A stretch of DNA of 44,596 nt from a candidate division CPR3 bacterium 4484_211 (GCA_002084955.1 MZGJ01000003.1:1-44596); one strand, 5' to 3'. Shown: positions 15,748 to 24,604, counted from the stretch's first letter. Numbers and translations: made by a program. Notes: generated by a model from the letters alone, not told the origin.

Positions 15748-16374
15748 TTACCTAGAATAGTACTCCACAATCAGGCTTACATCAAAATTCCCTTCCAGCT
15801 CTTCTTCCTCAGGCAGCCTTTTCACTTTTCCCACCAGGCCTTTCCTCTCAAGCCACTTGGGAACAGCTTCATTGGGGATTTGGTCCCGGGCCTCTTGAAC
15901 TGCAGACAGCCCCTGCGCCTTTGCACTTAAACTCACCACCTGACCCTGCTTTATATTATATGAGGGAATGTCAACTTTACGCCCATCAACTAATACATGC
16001 CCGTGGCGAATCAGCTGTCGAGACTGATTTTTAGACCAACAGAACCCCAATTTATGCACCACATTATCCAAGCGAGTCTCCAAGAGACGCAAAAGCACCG
16101 TGCCGACATCATCCCCGCTCTTCTCAGCTTTTCTAAGATATCGCCTAAATTGTGCCTCAAGGACGCCATAATACCTCTTAAGCCTCTGCTTCTCTCTTAA
16201 ACGAACCCCATAATCCGATAAGCGAGACGGCCTTCTCTTTGGCCGTTCACCCGGAGGAACCGCCCCCTTTCTCTCAATAGGACACTTGGTAGTCGAACAT
16301 CTTTTACCCTTAAGGTAAAGTTTTTGACCCTCGCGTCGACATAATTTGCATTTTGCGTCAGTATATCTTGCCAT
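15748..16374 (-). CDS. rpsD: 30S ribosomal protein S4 (zinc type)
   Basis: About 208 residues from Met12 of the tracked ORF (16374), which follows a strong AAAGGAGGGTG site. The start MARYTDAKCKLCRREG with CxxC and a later C-x5-C (KRCSTTKC) shows the zinc-binding N-terminal form. The S4 RNA-binding domain follows (RLDNVVHKLGFCWSKNQSRQLIRHGHVLV). S4 starts 30S assembly and in other bacteria represses its own operon. It lies 2 nt after rpsK. Confidence 0.97.
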   Translation of the reverse strand: MARYTDAKCKLCRREGQKLYLKGKRCSTTKCPIERKGAVPPGERPKRRPSRLSDYGVRLREKQRLKRYYGVLEAQFRRYLRKAEKSGDDVGTVLLRLLETRLDNVVHKLGFCWSKNQSRQLIRHGHVLVDGRKVDIPSYNIKQGQVVSLSAKAQGLSAVQEARDQIPNEAVPKWLERKGLVGKVKRLPEEEELEGNFDVSLIVEYYSR

Positions 16375-16376
16375 AC

Positions 16377-16784
16377 TCACACCCTCCTTTTCTTCTTCGG
16401 CCGGCACCCATCATGCGGAATCGGCGTTACATCAGAAATGGAATGAATTCTTAGCCCTGCTGATTTAAGCGCTCTTACCGCCGCCTCCCGACCAAATCCA
16501 GGGCCTTTAATAAGGACATCTACTTTTTTTACCCCCTTCTGCAACGCTTCCCGCGCCACCTTTTCAGCCGCCACCGTCGCCGCATAGGGAGTAGACTTCC
16601 TAGTTCCCCTAAAACCTGCCGTACCCGCACTACCCCAAACAATAGTGTTTCCACCCCAATCGGTGACCGTCACCAATGTATTATTAAAACTGGCATAAAC
16701 ATGCACCTGCGCCCGGTCGGGGACTTCCATCCTTGCCTTCTTCTTTCTGCTTTTTCTTGTTTTATCTCTAGCTTTGGCAACCAT
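16377..16784 (-). CDS. rpsK: 30S ribosomal protein S11
   Basis: 135 residues. A lysine/arginine-rich N-terminus of about 20 residues precedes the S11 core: [57 protein letters not shown], and the C-terminal [19 protein letters not shown]11 forms part of the 30S platform near the E site. It lies between rpsM (16 nt) and rpsD (2 nt). Confidence 0.97.
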   Translation of the reverse strand: MVAKARDKTRKSRKKKARMEVPDRAQVHVYASFNNTLVTVTDWGGNTIVWGSAGTAGFRGTRKSTPYAATVAAEKVAREALQKGVKKVDVLIKGPGFGREAAVRALKSAGLRIHSISDVTPIPHDGCRPKKKRRV

Positions 16785-16800
16785 AGATTATCTACAAAAA

Positions 16801-17199
16801 CTATGTCTTAGCCCGTGCCGCCTTCTTCTTAGCACTCAAACCTCCCACCGCCACCTTCTTGCGTCCTTTTCTAGTTCGCGCATTATGTCGAGTTCTCTGA
16901 CCTCGCACCGGGAGAGATCTTCTATGCCTAATCCCCCGATAAGCCCCAATCGCCTGCAACCTGCGAATATCGTCACGTATGCGCCTTCGCAACTCACCTT
17001 CCACCTTATAATTAGCCTCAATAACCTGATTTAAGCGGGCCAAATCCTGACTGGTTAGATCCTTTACCCTTAGTTCTGGATCAACACGCGCCTGCTTAAC
17101 AATCTTTTTGGCCGAAGACAGACTAACACCATAAATGTAGGTTAAGGCGTATTCAACTTTTTTACCATCGGGTATTTCCACCCCTACCAATCTGGCCAT
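16801..17199 (-). CDS. rpsM: 30S ribosomal protein S13
   Basis: 132 residues, slightly long. It contains ARLVGVEIPDGKKVEYALTYIYGVS, the helix-two-turns-helix region, and RLQAIGAYRGIRHRRSLPVRGQRT with the R-rich tail TRHNARTRKGRKK, which contacts P-site tRNA. S13 forms the 30S head bridges to the 50S. It starts 21 nt after rpmJ. Confidence 0.97.
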   Translation of the reverse strand: MARLVGVEIPDGKKVEYALTYIYGVSLSSAKKIVKQARVDPELRVKDLTSQDLARLNQVIEANYKVEGELRRRIRDDIRRLQAIGAYRGIRHRRSLPVRGQRTRHNARTRKGRKKVAVGGLSAKKKAARAKT

Positions 17200-17220
17200 G
17201 GAAGAACAAATGTTTTTTCT

Positions 17221-17334
17221 CTATCCCTGCCTCTGTTTATGTCGAGGATTTTCACAGATCACCCGCACCACTCCCTTACGGCGGACAATCTTGCATTTGG
17301 CACATCTTCTTTTCACCGACGGACTAACTTTCAT
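17221..17334 (-). CDS. rpmJ: 50S ribosomal protein L36 (zinc type)
   Basis: Missed by the ORF track because it has only 37 codons. The translation starts [20 protein letters not shown] and ends in NPRHKQRQG. The Cys residues at 11, 14 and 27 plus the final His (NPRHKQRQG) form the zinc ribbon of the C+ form of L36. It lies between infA (2 nt) and rpsM (21 nt), the conserved place. Confidence 0.96.
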   Translation of the reverse strand: MKVSPSVKRRCAKCKIVRRKGVVRVICENPRHKQRQG

Positions 17335-17336
17335 GG

Positions 17337-17558
17337 TTACTTATATCTATACACAATCCTCCCCCGACTTAAATCATAGGGAGACTGCTCAACTTTTACC
17401 CGATCGCCAACCAAAATACGAATCTTATACAATCTTATTTTACCTGATATGTGAGCCAAGACCTCCTCTCCAGAATCCAGCCTCACTCGAAACTGGGCCC
17501 CGGGCAGGCTCTCAACAACCTCGCCCATCTGTTCAATTTTCTTTCTCCGATCAACCAT
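17337..17558 (-). CDS. infA: translation initiation factor IF-1
   Basis: 73 residues with the S1/OB fold: [60 protein letters not shown]-1 occupies the A site during initiation. A strong promoter lies just upstream, so infA heads a sub-operon (infA-rpmJ-rpsM-rpsK-rpsD-rpoA...) that can be expressed apart from the upstream ribosomal genes. Confidence 0.97.
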   Translation of the reverse strand: MVDRRKKIEQMGEVVESLPGAQFRVRLDSGEEVLAHISGKIRLYKIRILVGDRVKVEQSPYDLSRGRIVYRYK

Positions 17559-17578
17559 TCAAAAATAAATACCGTGCT

Positions 17579-17607
17579 ATTATAGCAAACCAACCTAAAT
17601 GTCTCAA
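17579..17607 (-). promoter_or_regulatory. internal promoter before infA
   Basis: Minus strand: TTGAGA (17607-17602), a 17-nt spacer and TATAAT (17584-17579), also with the extended TGC. Transcription should start about 14 nt before the infA ATG. It lies in the 103-nt gap after map, the largest break between secY and rpsK. Confidence 0.7.
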
Positions 17608-17661
17608 ATATAAAATCGAAATCGACCGGCGCGGCGGGAAAATTTCAATTTTCTGGCAAGC

Positions 17662-18426
17662 TTAAGATCCAGTTTTAGCGGTTAAAATCAGCGGCGATTC
17701 TTTACCGACAATCACGGTTTCTTCAAAATGAGCCGACAGTTGACCGTCAGCTGTAACCGCTGTCCAGCCATCCTCTAAAATCCTCAACCCACTTTCCCCC
17801 TGAACATACATCACCTCAACCGCCAACCCCATACCCGCCCTTAAAACTTCTCCCGAACCCTTCTCGCCAAAACAGGGAATTTCCGGCGGCTGGTGAAGCT
17901 CCCTACCCACGCCATGTCCCGTATACATCCGCACGACATGATAACCAGCACCTTCCACAACCGACTGAATGGCAAAAGAAATATCACCCACGTGCCTGCC
18001 TTCTATACATTGATTAATGGCCTTCATCAGCGCCACCTTTCCGACATTTAAAAACAAATCCGCCCCCATCCCAGTTTTCCCAATAGGAAAAGTTACCGCA
18101 GTATCACTGTAGTAGCCCTGCCAAACAGCACCCAAATCCACAGTTAAAAGATCACCCTCACGCAGCTGCCGGTCACCGGGAATAGCATGGACAAGCTCTT
18201 CATTAAGGCAGGTTATGATTGAAGCTGGATATCCGCGATAATTCTTAAAAGCCGGCTTTGCGGATTCGCGTAAAATAAACTCCTCACCCCGCTCATCCAG
18301 CTCCCGGGTGGTTACACCTGGTACCGCCCATTTTCTTAACCACCCCTTAAGCTCGGCGGCAATTTCCCCCGAGCGCTTCATTTTTTCAATTGCCTTTTTA
18401 TCAAGAATTGGAATTCGTGAGGTCAT
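17662..18426 (-). CDS. map: type I methionine aminopeptidase
   Basis: About 254 residues from the ATG at 18426, which overlaps the adk TGA; the tracked GTG one codon earlier is less likely. It removes the initiator Met from nascent proteins. Pita-bread fold with NEELVHAIPGDRQ (His), DLLTVDLGAVWQGYYSDTA (two metal Asp), MYTGHGVGRELHQPPEIPCFG (His), and AVEVMYVQG (Glu); a final Glu is in HFEETVIV. Order secY-adk-map-infA is standard. Confidence 0.97.
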   Translation of the reverse strand: MTSRIPILDKKAIEKMKRSGEIAAELKGWLRKWAVPGVTTRELDERGEEFILRESAKPAFKNYRGYPASIITCLNEELVHAIPGDRQLREGDLLTVDLGAVWQGYYSDTAVTFPIGKTGMGADLFLNVGKVALMKAINQCIEGRHVGDISFAIQSVVEGAGYHVVRMYTGHGVGRELHQPPEIPCFGEKGSGEVLRAGMGLAVEVMYVQGESGLRILEDGWTAVTADGQLSAHFEETVIVGKESPLILTAKTGS

Positions 18427-18992
18427 CACCGCCTGGCGATCTTTTCCATAATCTCGCCGTGTATCTCCTCCACACTTTTGCTGCCATCTATTTCCAATAA
18501 AAGCCCCTTGCCGCGATAGTAATCCAAGATCGGCCCCGTTGACCGGTGGTATTCCCGAAGCCTTTTTTTAATAGTCTCTATAACGTCATCAGGCCGATTC
18601 TCAGTTTCCCCGCGATGCAAAAGCCTTTTAATACATTCTTTATCGTCCACTTTCACAAAGAAAACCATATCCAAAGAAGAGTCAATTTCCTCCAAGATGC
18701 TGTCCAGTTCTCGCGCCTGATTTAAATTTCTCGGCAACCCGTCACAGACAAATCCGCGATTTTTTGCAGCCGCCGCTAATTTTTCCCTGGTAATCTCCAG
18801 AATTGTCCCATCATCAACCAACTTGCCTTCCAAATACAACTTCTTCAGCCGGCGGCCCAGAGGCGTTGGTTTCTTCATTAGTCTACGAATCTCAGCACCT
18901 GTCTGGATAAGCACCAAGCCTAACTCTTCGGCAAGAAATCTTCCCTGCGTTGATTTTCCAGAACCCGGAGGTCCCATAACAACAATGTTCAT
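18426..18992 (-). CDS. adk: adenylate kinase (short, no zinc lid)
   Basis: 188 residues. It balances AMP, ADP and ATP. P-loop GPPGSGKSTQG (7-17), AMP-binding helix and CDGLPRNLNQARELD, and the short lid RLLHRGETENRPDDVIETIKKRL. The lid lacks the four-cysteine zinc insertion of longer bacterial forms, so this is the short type. It is coupled to map by a 1-nt stop/start overlap. Confidence 0.96.
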   Translation of the reverse strand: MNIVVMGPPGSGKSTQGRFLAEELGLVLIQTGAEIRRLMKKPTPLGRRLKKLYLEGKLVDDGTILEITREKLAAAAKNRGFVCDGLPRNLNQARELDSILEEIDSSLDMVFFVKVDDKECIKRLLHRGETENRPDDVIETIKKRLREYHRSTGPILDYYRGKGLLLEIDGSKSVEEIHGEIMEKIARR

Positions 18993-18997
18993 TATTA

Positions 18998-19065
18998 ATT
19001 GTTAATTGTTAATTGCCAATTGTCTTTATCCTCCCTCCCTTTATCAACCATCAACAATTAACAAT
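18998..19065. repeat. heptamer repeats forming an inverted repeat between secY and adk
   Basis: ATTGTTA-type heptamers (18998-19015) are inverted at 19055-19065 (CAATTAACAAT), so the intergenic RNA could form an AT-rich hairpin. The same words, ATTGTTAATTG, appear in the repeats upstream of the second and third ATPase genes (31300-31340, 32945-32990). Confidence 0.55.
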
Positions 19066-19073
19066 CAGCATTT

Positions 19074-20348
19074 TCACTTTAGGAATCCATCATAATCCCT
19101 CATGACCATCATGGATTCCAGTTGTTTAGCCGTCTCCACAATTACCGAAACTACAATTAAAATCCCCGTACCTCCCAGTCTCATTGTCGCCACCCCGGTA
19201 ACCTTTGGAGTGATCATTGGCAAAACGGCAATCAATCCCAGAAAAACAGCCCCAACTAATGTAATTCTGCCAACCACGCGATTTAAGAAATCCACCGTAG
19301 CTCTGCCCGGACGAATACCGGGAATAAATCCACCCTGTTTTTGGATATTCTCCGCCACCTCCTGGGGATTGAACTGAACAGCGGTATAAAAATAGGTAAA
19401 ACCCACCACCAGCAAAAAATACAGAATCCCGTACACCAGCTGATTGCTTAAAACCTCCACCACAGCTTGAGACAAACTTGATATCCACCCCCAAGAGACA
19501 TTACTCAAGAAACTAGCCGCCATATTTGGCAGTAAAAGCAAAGACATGGCAAAAATTATCGGCATCACCCCCGCCTGATTCAACCGCAGAGGTAAATGAG
19601 TGGCCTGTCCGCCATAAATCTTCCGCCCCCGGACCCTTTGGGCGTATTGGATAGGAACCTCCCTCTGCGCCTCACTGGTTAAAACAATCCCCCCGATAAC
19701 CGACACCACCATCGCCAAAAACAATATCAGATTAAAAAAATCCCTGCCGGTCTGCACCAGCAGAGTCTGGACAAAAGAAACCGACATCCCCGAAAGAATA
19801 CCCGTAAAAATTAAAACAGAAATTCCGTTTCCCACTCCATGTTCATTAACCAATTCCCCCAACCAAATCATAAATACAGCTCCCGTCACCAACGAGATCA
19901 TCATCATGGCCACCCTGCTCCAAGACAGCTCGGCAACAATCCCCTGATTTCTCAGCAAAAAATATATCCCCAACGACTGCACCAGAGCTAAGGGAACGGT
20001 GAGAATCCGTGCATACTGATTAATCTTGCGCTGGCCATCCTTGTCTTCTTTAGCCATCTTCTCTAAAGACGGAAAAACCATCGTCAGCAACTGGAGAACA
20101 ATGGTTGCGTTAATAAAGGGATTTAAACCCAAAGCCACCACCGAGAAATTGCTCAAGGCCCCACCCGAAAACATATTTAGCAATCCCAAAAAAGCATTCC
20201 TGGCAAATAGATCGCGAAAAGCCTTAATATCCACGCCCGGCAGCGGAATATGTGCCAGAAAACGAAAAACGGTAATAACCATCATAGTAAGCAAAAGTTT
20301 GTTACGAAGCTCCTGATTGCGGAAAATTGACCTGAGTGTAGCTATCAT
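19074..20348 (-). CDS. secY: protein translocase subunit SecY
   Basis: 424 residues with ten predicted helices. The start IFRNQELRNKLLLTMMVITVFRFLAHIPLPGVD is typical. Helix 2/plug with GLNPFINATIVLQLL, LVNEHGVGNGISVLIFTGI, QREVPIQYAQRVRGRKIYGGQATHLPLRLNQAGVMPIIFA and the C-terminal IPGIRPGRATVDFLNRVV are all SecY signatures. It is the membrane channel for protein export and insertion. It follows rplO by 14 nt, as usual. Confidence 0.98.
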   Translation of the reverse strand: MIATLRSIFRNQELRNKLLLTMMVITVFRFLAHIPLPGVDIKAFRDLFARNAFLGLLNMFSGGALSNFSVVALGLNPFINATIVLQLLTMVFPSLEKMAKEDKDGQRKINQYARILTVPLALVQSLGIYFLLRNQGIVAELSWSRVAMMMISLVTGAVFMIWLGELVNEHGVGNGISVLIFTGILSGMSVSFVQTLLVQTGRDFFNLILFLAMVVSVIGGIVLTSEAQREVPIQYAQRVRGRKIYGGQATHLPLRLNQAGVMPIIFAMSLLLLPNMAASFLSNVSWGWISSLSQAVVEVLSNQLVYGILYFLLVVGFTYFYTAVQFNPQEVAENIQKQGGFIPGIRPGRATVDFLNRVVGRITLVGAVFLGLIAVLPMITPKVTGVATMRLGGTGILIVVSVIVETAKQLESMMVMRDYDGFLK

Positions 20349-20362
20349 TGAGATTTGTTAAT

Positions 20363-20794
20363 TTAACCAACATTCCCGCCCAACTTTTCAATTTGCTCTC
20401 GCGCTCCCCGGCTTACATAAACTCCTCTTACGGAAAACTTTTTCTCCAGCCTGCCGACCGATAAAATTTTTATCCCAAAAGAGCTTTTGCCCGAAACTAA
20501 TCCTTTTTCCTTTAAAACCTCCGGCGTAATTTTACTTCCTGCCCTAAAAAGATTTAGCTTATAAATCGGCAAGGTTTCCGGTCTTCTCTGCCGGCCTTTA
20601 AATCCACGTCCGCGAACAAAAGGAAGACGCTTGGTAAGTTTTAGCTGACCTCCCTCAAAACTAATTTTTACTTTAGATCGGGCTTTTTGCCCCTTCATCC
20701 CTCGGCCGGATGTCTTGCCCCGGCCGCTGCCTATCCCTCTGCCAACACGCTTGGCTCGCTTTTTGACAATTTTGGGTAACGAATGTAACTCCAT
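20363..20794 (-). CDS. rplO: 50S ribosomal protein L15
   Basis: 143 residues. The N-terminal glycine/arginine-rich tail (KRVGRGIGSGRGKTSGRGMKGQKARS) threads into 23S rRNA; the globular C-terminal domain (LVSGKSSFGIKILSVGRLEKKFSV) follows. It comes directly after rpsE (2 nt), where most bacteria would have rpmD (L30) between them. Confidence 0.97.
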   Translation of the reverse strand: MELHSLPKIVKKRAKRVGRGIGSGRGKTSGRGMKGQKARSKVKISFEGGQLKLTKRLPFVRGRGFKGRQRRPETLPIYKLNLFRAGSKITPEVLKEKGLVSGKSSFGIKILSVGRLEKKFSVRGVYVSRGAREQIEKLGGNVG

Positions 20795-20796
20795 AT

Positions 20797-21300
20797 CTAT
20801 TGGCTTATTCTTTCATGAGGCTCTTTTATCATTTTTAGAGCCTTAATAGTAGCGTCAAGGGTGCTCTTTTTATTTCTCGTTCCCAAATTTTTCCCCACGA
20901 TATTCTTTATGCCCGCAACCTCAGCCAAGGCCCGCATAGCCCCGCCAATAATTAAACCCGTGCCTTCGGGTGCAGGCTTTAGCAGTACATGCGCCGCTCG
21001 CTGTTTTAGTTCTATCCGATGGGGAATAGTTCGAGCTTCTCCCACCAGCGGCACCGAAATCATTTTCTTTTTTGCCTTCCTCATAGCTTTCTTAATTGCC
21101 GAAAGAACATCTCGGGCACGGCTGTATGACAACCCTACACTTCCCTCCCCATCACCAACCACCGCCAGACAACTAAACCCCAAGCGGTTCCCTCCCTTTG
21201 TTTTCTGGGAAACTCGTTTTATCTCCACTACCTTTTGAAGCAACTTGGGCTCTTCGGCATTATTATCTTCTGTTTTTGCCACTCGTTGTTTTTTAACCAT
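20797..21300 (-). CDS. rpsE: 30S ribosomal protein S5
   Basis: 167 residues. The double-stranded-RNA-like N domain has VVEIKRVSQKTKGGNRLGFSCLAVVGDGEGSVG and the C domain has VPLVGEARTIPHRIELKQRAAHVLLKPAPEGTGLIIGGAMRALAE. S5 guards mRNA entry and accuracy. It starts 1 nt into the rplR stop, so it is translationally coupled. Confidence 0.97.
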   Translation of the reverse strand: MVKKQRVAKTEDNNAEEPKLLQKVVEIKRVSQKTKGGNRLGFSCLAVVGDGEGSVGLSYSRARDVLSAIKKAMRKAKKKMISVPLVGEARTIPHRIELKQRAAHVLLKPAPEGTGLIIGGAMRALAEVAGIKNIVGKNLGTRNKKSTLDATIKALKMIKEPHERISQ

Positions 21301-21659
21301 CAGAAAATTAATCCTCCTTTCCTGGCGCCCTCGGCCAATGCCCTAATCCTCCCATGAAAGCGGTAGGCTCCGCGGTCAAAAACAATTTTTTCTATCCCCG
21401 CTTCCGACGCCTTTCCCGCCAATAATTCCCCAACCAAAAAAGCCGTCTCCGTTTTCGTTCGCTTAACTTTTCCCTCGCGGAGCTGCTGATCACAGGCAGA
21501 AACCAAGGTAACACAAGACTCGTCATCAATAAGCTGGGCATAAATGTGCTTGTGGGAACGGAATACCGAAAGACGCGGACGCTCTTTTGTTCCCTGTATT
21601 TTAGAACGCACCCGGCGCTGTCTTTTTTGGCGTTGTTTTGTTCTGTCCTTGGTTTTCAT
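21300..21659 (-). CDS. rplR: 50S ribosomal protein L18
   Basis: 119 residues with the basic start [39 protein letters not shown] and the C-terminal [32 protein letters not shown]18 binds 5S rRNA and places it in the central protuberance. It overlaps the rplF stop by 4 nt (ATGA). Confidence 0.97.
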   Translation of the reverse strand: MKTKDRTKQRQKRQRRVRSKIQGTKERPRLSVFRSHKHIYAQLIDDESCVTLVSACDQQLREGKVKRTKTETAFLVGELLAGKASEAGIEKIVFDRGAYRFHGRIRALAEGARKGGLIF

Positions 21660-22219
21660 GCTTTACCAGCCGCCCCGGCTCCCACCGCCTTGGCCGCCTT
21701 CCCGGCTTTTCTCTTTATTACTTCACCAACATATCTTATTCCAGTTCCCTTATAAGGCTCAGGAGGACGGACAGCGCGAATGCTTGCCGCCGTCTGATGA
21801 ACTAGATGTTTGTCAATTCCCTCCAGCCTAATCTTAGACTTTTCCACCGAAACATTAACCCCGCGAGGAATAGTACATTCCACCGGGTGGGAAAACCCCA
21901 CCTGGAGTATTAATCTATCTCCCTTCACCTCAGCACGGTAACCCAAACCAACCAACTCCAATTCCTTCACATAACCCTCCTTAAGTCCTATGACAGCATT
22001 CTGCAGAATTGACCTCCAAGTTCCATGTAGCGCGCGAGTCTGCTTGTCATTACGCCTCCTCTCCACCTTAATCTCCGATTCCCCCACCAATACCTTGATA
22101 CCATCGGGCAGTAAATAACTAAGCTCACCCTTAGGACCCCTAACCGAGACCCGCCGACCCTCAACTGCCACCTGAATTCCTTCATCAATTGAGATAGGTT
22201 TTTTACCAATTCTAGACAT
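21656..22219 (-). CDS. rplF: 50S ribosomal protein L6
   Basis: About 187 residues from Met8 of the tracked ORF (22219), which gives the canonical MSRIGKKPI start. Two L6 domains; the second ends with [33 protein letters not shown]6 lies near the sarcin-ricin loop and factor-binding site. It is 14 nt from the rpsH stop. Confidence 0.96.
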   Translation of the reverse strand: MSRIGKKPISIDEGIQVAVEGRRVSVRGPKGELSYLLPDGIKVLVGESEIKVERRRNDKQTRALHGTWRSILQNAVIGLKEGYVKELELVGLGYRAEVKGDRLILQVGFSHPVECTIPRGVNVSVEKSKIRLEGIDKHLVHQTAASIRAVRPPEPYKGTGIRYVGEVIKRKAGKAAKAVGAGAAGKA

Positions 22220-22233
22220 ACGGACAAATTGCC

Positions 22234-22626
22234 TTACCACACTTCAGCCAAAAGCTCTCCTCCCAATCCCTTCCTTCTGGCTTCTTCTCCGGTCATTACC
22301 CCTTTAGGCGTGGAAATTAGACAAATCCCATACCCTTCTCTAACATAAGGAATTTTCTTCTTGCCGACATACACCCGGCATCCGGGTTTAGAAATCTGCC
22401 TGAGATCGGTAAATTTTTTCTTTTTCTTATCGTAAAGGTGAACTCTTAACACCGGCTTGCCCTGATGCTCCGTCTTTTTTAGATCCTCAATAAATTTAAA
22501 CTGTTTAAGGACCTTAACAATCTCGTATTTAAACGCGGAATAGGGAATCACCACCTCGGATTTAGAGGCCAGATAGCCATTTTTTATTCTAATCAGTGTA
22601 TCCGCCACCGGATCGGTAATCAACAT
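22234..22626 (-). CDS. rpsH: 30S ribosomal protein S8
   Basis: 130 residues: DPVADTLIRIKNGYLASKSEVVIPYSAFKYEIVKVLK and the C-terminal VREGYGICLISTPKGVMTGEEARRKGLGGELLAEVW, the typical S8 ending. S8 binds helix 21 of 16S rRNA and represses the spc operon in E. coli. A hairpin of 22 bp lies just upstream, between rpsN and rpsH. Confidence 0.97.
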   Translation of the reverse strand: MLITDPVADTLIRIKNGYLASKSEVVIPYSAFKYEIVKVLKQFKFIEDLKKTEHQGKPVLRVHLYDKKKKKFTDLRQISKPGCRVYVGKKKIPYVREGYGICLISTPKGVMTGEEARRKGLGGELLAEVW

Positions 22627-22641
22627 ACGACAAATCTAAGG

Positions 22642-22663
22642 CAAAATTGCCGCGGCAATTTTG
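22642..22663. repeat. perfect 22-bp palindrome between rpsN and rpsH
   Basis: CAAAATTGCCG/CGGCAATTTTG is a perfect palindrome in the 77-nt gap and ends about 15 nt before the rpsH start on the transcribed strand. It could act as an RNA processing site, a stability element, or a binding site for a regulatory r-protein such as S8. No T-tract follows. Confidence 0.55.
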
Positions 22664-22703
22664 TCTTTAGCATTACTAAGATCTTTAACAAATAATCAAA
22701 ATT

Positions 22704-22889
22704 TTACCAGCTGCTTTTTTGCACGCCGGGCAATTCTCCATCCAAAGCCAATAACCTAAAGCAAATTCGGCATAGCTTAAACTTTCTCATATAAGACCCA
22801 GACCGACCGCATACCTGACACCGATTATACTTGCGGGTTTTATACTTTGGCTTCCTTTGTGCCTTAACGACTAACGACTTTTTCGCCAT
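22704..22889 (-). CDS. rpsN: 30S ribosomal protein S14 type Z
   Basis: 61 residues with [22 protein letters not shown], a C-x2-C-x12-C-x2-C zinc knuckle, so this is the short zinc form. It ends [11 protein letters not shown], typical of the family. It lies between rplE and rpsH, the usual place. Confidence 0.97.
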   Translation of the reverse strand: MAKKSLVVKAQRKPKYKTRKYNRCQVCGRSGSYMRKFKLCRICFRLLALDGELPGVQKSSW

Positions 22890-22945
22890 TTAAGTTCAAT
22901 ATACAGCCTGCAGACTCTTCTGCGAAATCTGCGCGCCGTGCATCA

Positions 22946-23494
22946 TCATTTGCCTGCTGACTTCAATGGACAACCCAACGCTCTTAACAATTTTTCCGCC
23001 TCCTGATTATTCTTGGCCGTGGTCACAATGGTTATCTGCAATCCACGCAGGCCGCTTACTTTATTGGGATCAACCTCAGGAAAAGCCACCTGTTCCTCTA
23101 AACCCAGCGAATAGTTGCCGCTGCCATCAAATCCCTTCATGTCTAGGCCATTAAAATCTCTCGTTCTCGGTAAAACAATATTAAAGAGTTTGTCAACAAA
23201 CTCGTACATCCGCTCTCTACGCAAAGTAACTCGGCAACCAATAGGCATTCCCTTCCTTAAGCTAAATCCAGAAATAGCCTTCTTAGCCTTGGTGACCGCC
23301 GGCCATTGACCGCTAATCAATTTAAGGTCTTCCATGGCCTGATCCAAACTCTTTTTGTCTTTAACGGCGCGGCCAACTCCCATATTCAAAACCACCTTTT
23401 TTAGCCTGGGCACCTGAAAAGGATTCGAATAGCCCAAGTCTTTTTGCAAAGACGGAAGTATTTTTTTTTGATACAAGTCTTTAAGACGCGACAT
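22946..23494 (-). CDS. rplE: 50S ribosomal protein L5
   Basis: 182 residues with NPFQVPRLKKVVLNMGVGRAVKD, GQWPAVTKAKKAISGFSLRKGMPIGCRVTLR, LPRTRDFNGLDMKGFDGSGNYSLGLEEQ and VTTAKNNQEAEKLLRALGCPL. L5 binds 5S rRNA and touches P-site tRNA. Standard position after rplX, with a 66-nt gap. Confidence 0.98.
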   Translation of the reverse strand: MSRLKDLYQKKILPSLQKDLGYSNPFQVPRLKKVVLNMGVGRAVKDKKSLDQAMEDLKLISGQWPAVTKAKKAISGFSLRKGMPIGCRVTLRRERMYEFVDKLFNIVLPRTRDFNGLDMKGFDGSGNYSLGLEEQVAFPEVDPNKVSGLRGLQITIVTTAKNNQEAEKLLRALGCPLKSAGK

Positions 23495-23560
23495 GGCTTA
23501 CTGCAAAACTACAAGAACATTAGTTTTTTATATTTTAACGATCCGATCTCTGTTACTGTA

Positions 23561-23869
23561 TTACTCGATGATTGCTTTGCATTTCTTACACACCCTAAAC
23601 TTTTCTTTTCTTTTTATCCGGTAACCAACTCTGGTCTTCGCCTTACAGCTGGGACAGACAAGCATCACCTTAGAAACATCAAAGGGCTTGGCAATACTAA
23701 TAATCCCACCGGGCTTTTGCTGAGACTTCTGACGCACATGTTTTTTAACTACGTTTACCCCAGAAATCACCACCTTCCGCAAACGGGGGAGGACTCTCTC
23801 CACCACTCCCTGCCTGCCTGCCGCATTACCACTGATAACTTCAACTTTGTCTCCTTTTTTTATTTTCAT
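23561..23869 (-). CDS. rplX: 50S ribosomal protein L24
   Basis: About 102 residues from the ATG at 23869; the tracked TTG start four codons earlier is less likely. KOW domain KIKKGDKVEVISGNAAGRQGVV, then PGGIISIAKPFDVSKVMLVCPSCKAKTRVGY. The C-terminal CPSC...CKKC pairs form an extra zinc ribbon, seen in many but not all L24 proteins. It is an early 50S assembly protein. Confidence 0.96.
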   Translation of the reverse strand: MKIKKGDKVEVISGNAAGRQGVVERVLPRLRKVVISGVNVVKKHVRQKSQQKPGGIISIAKPFDVSKVMLVCPSCKAKTRVGYRIKRKEKFRVCKKCKAIIE

Positions 23870-23939
23870 TTTCTCAGGCAATAAGCTCTAGGTTATAGTT
23901 TTCCAGCAAGGCGCCTCATCATCCAGCTCCTAATCTGCA

Positions 23940-24308
23940 TCACACAATCTCTGGCGCCATAGAGGCAATTTTATCATACCCCAAATCTTTTATTTCACGA
24001 GCCACAGGCCCAAAAATCCGCGTTCCCAACGGATTACCCTTTTTATCAACAATCACCGCCGCATTATCATCAAAGCGAACATACGAACCATCTTTCCGCC
24101 GATACTCCTTTTTAGTCCTGACAATAAGAGCTCGGACTATTTGAGCTTTTTTTACCGATCCTTCCGGACTGCTAAGTTTAACCACCGCCGAGATAGTATC
24201 ACCAATGCGAGCGTATTTCTTTTTACTAAAGCCCGGAATAGACAGACACATAATCTCTCTAGCTCCACTATTATCGGCAACTTTTAAACGACTGTGCGTC
24301 TGAATCAT
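23940..24308 (-). CDS. rplN: 50S ribosomal protein L14
   Basis: 122 residues, standard length: MIQTHSRLKVADNSGAREIMC, RIGDTISAVVKLSSP, KEYRRKDGSYVRFDDNAAVIVDKKGNPLGTRIFGPVARE. L14 forms intersubunit bridges with 16S rRNA and lies between rpsQ and rplX. Confidence 0.98.
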   Translation of the reverse strand: MIQTHSRLKVADNSGAREIMCLSIPGFSKKKYARIGDTISAVVKLSSPEGSVKKAQIVRALIVRTKKEYRRKDGSYVRFDDNAAVIVDKKGNPLGTRIFGPVAREIKDLGYDKIASMAPEIV

Positions 24309-24367
24309 GGTTAATCAGCTATTTGACTTGCAAATAGCGCACTCACACCAAGTGTAGCCCACAACCT

Positions 24368-24604
24368 CTAAGCATCCAGCTTTTTTATAATTTTCCATCT
24401 CTTTAACTTCGATCTTGGTCTGCTCTCTTCAATAATCACCTCATCCCCTTCCCGAACCCCCAAGCCATCATGAGCATAATACTTTTTCCTCTTTTGAACA
24501 TACTTTTGGTAACGAGGATGCTTAAATTTTCTTACCACCTGAACCACGGCACTCTTTTCCATTTTATTGGAAACAACCGTCCCCTTTAATTTTTTAGCCG
24601 GCAT
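24368..24604 (-). CDS. rpsQ: 30S ribosomal protein S17
   Basis: About 78 residues from the ATG at 24604, which follows an AAAGGAGG site; the tracked start lies inside rpmC. KLKGTVVSNKMEKSAVVQVVRKFKHPRYQKYV and EGDEVIIEESRPRSKLKRWKI show the S17 OB fold. The gene overlaps the end of rpmC by 11 nt. Confidence 0.96.
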   Translation of the reverse strand: MPAKKLKGTVVSNKMEKSAVVQVVRKFKHPRYQKYVQKRKKYYAHDGLGVREGDEVIIEESRPRSKLKRWKIIKKLDA

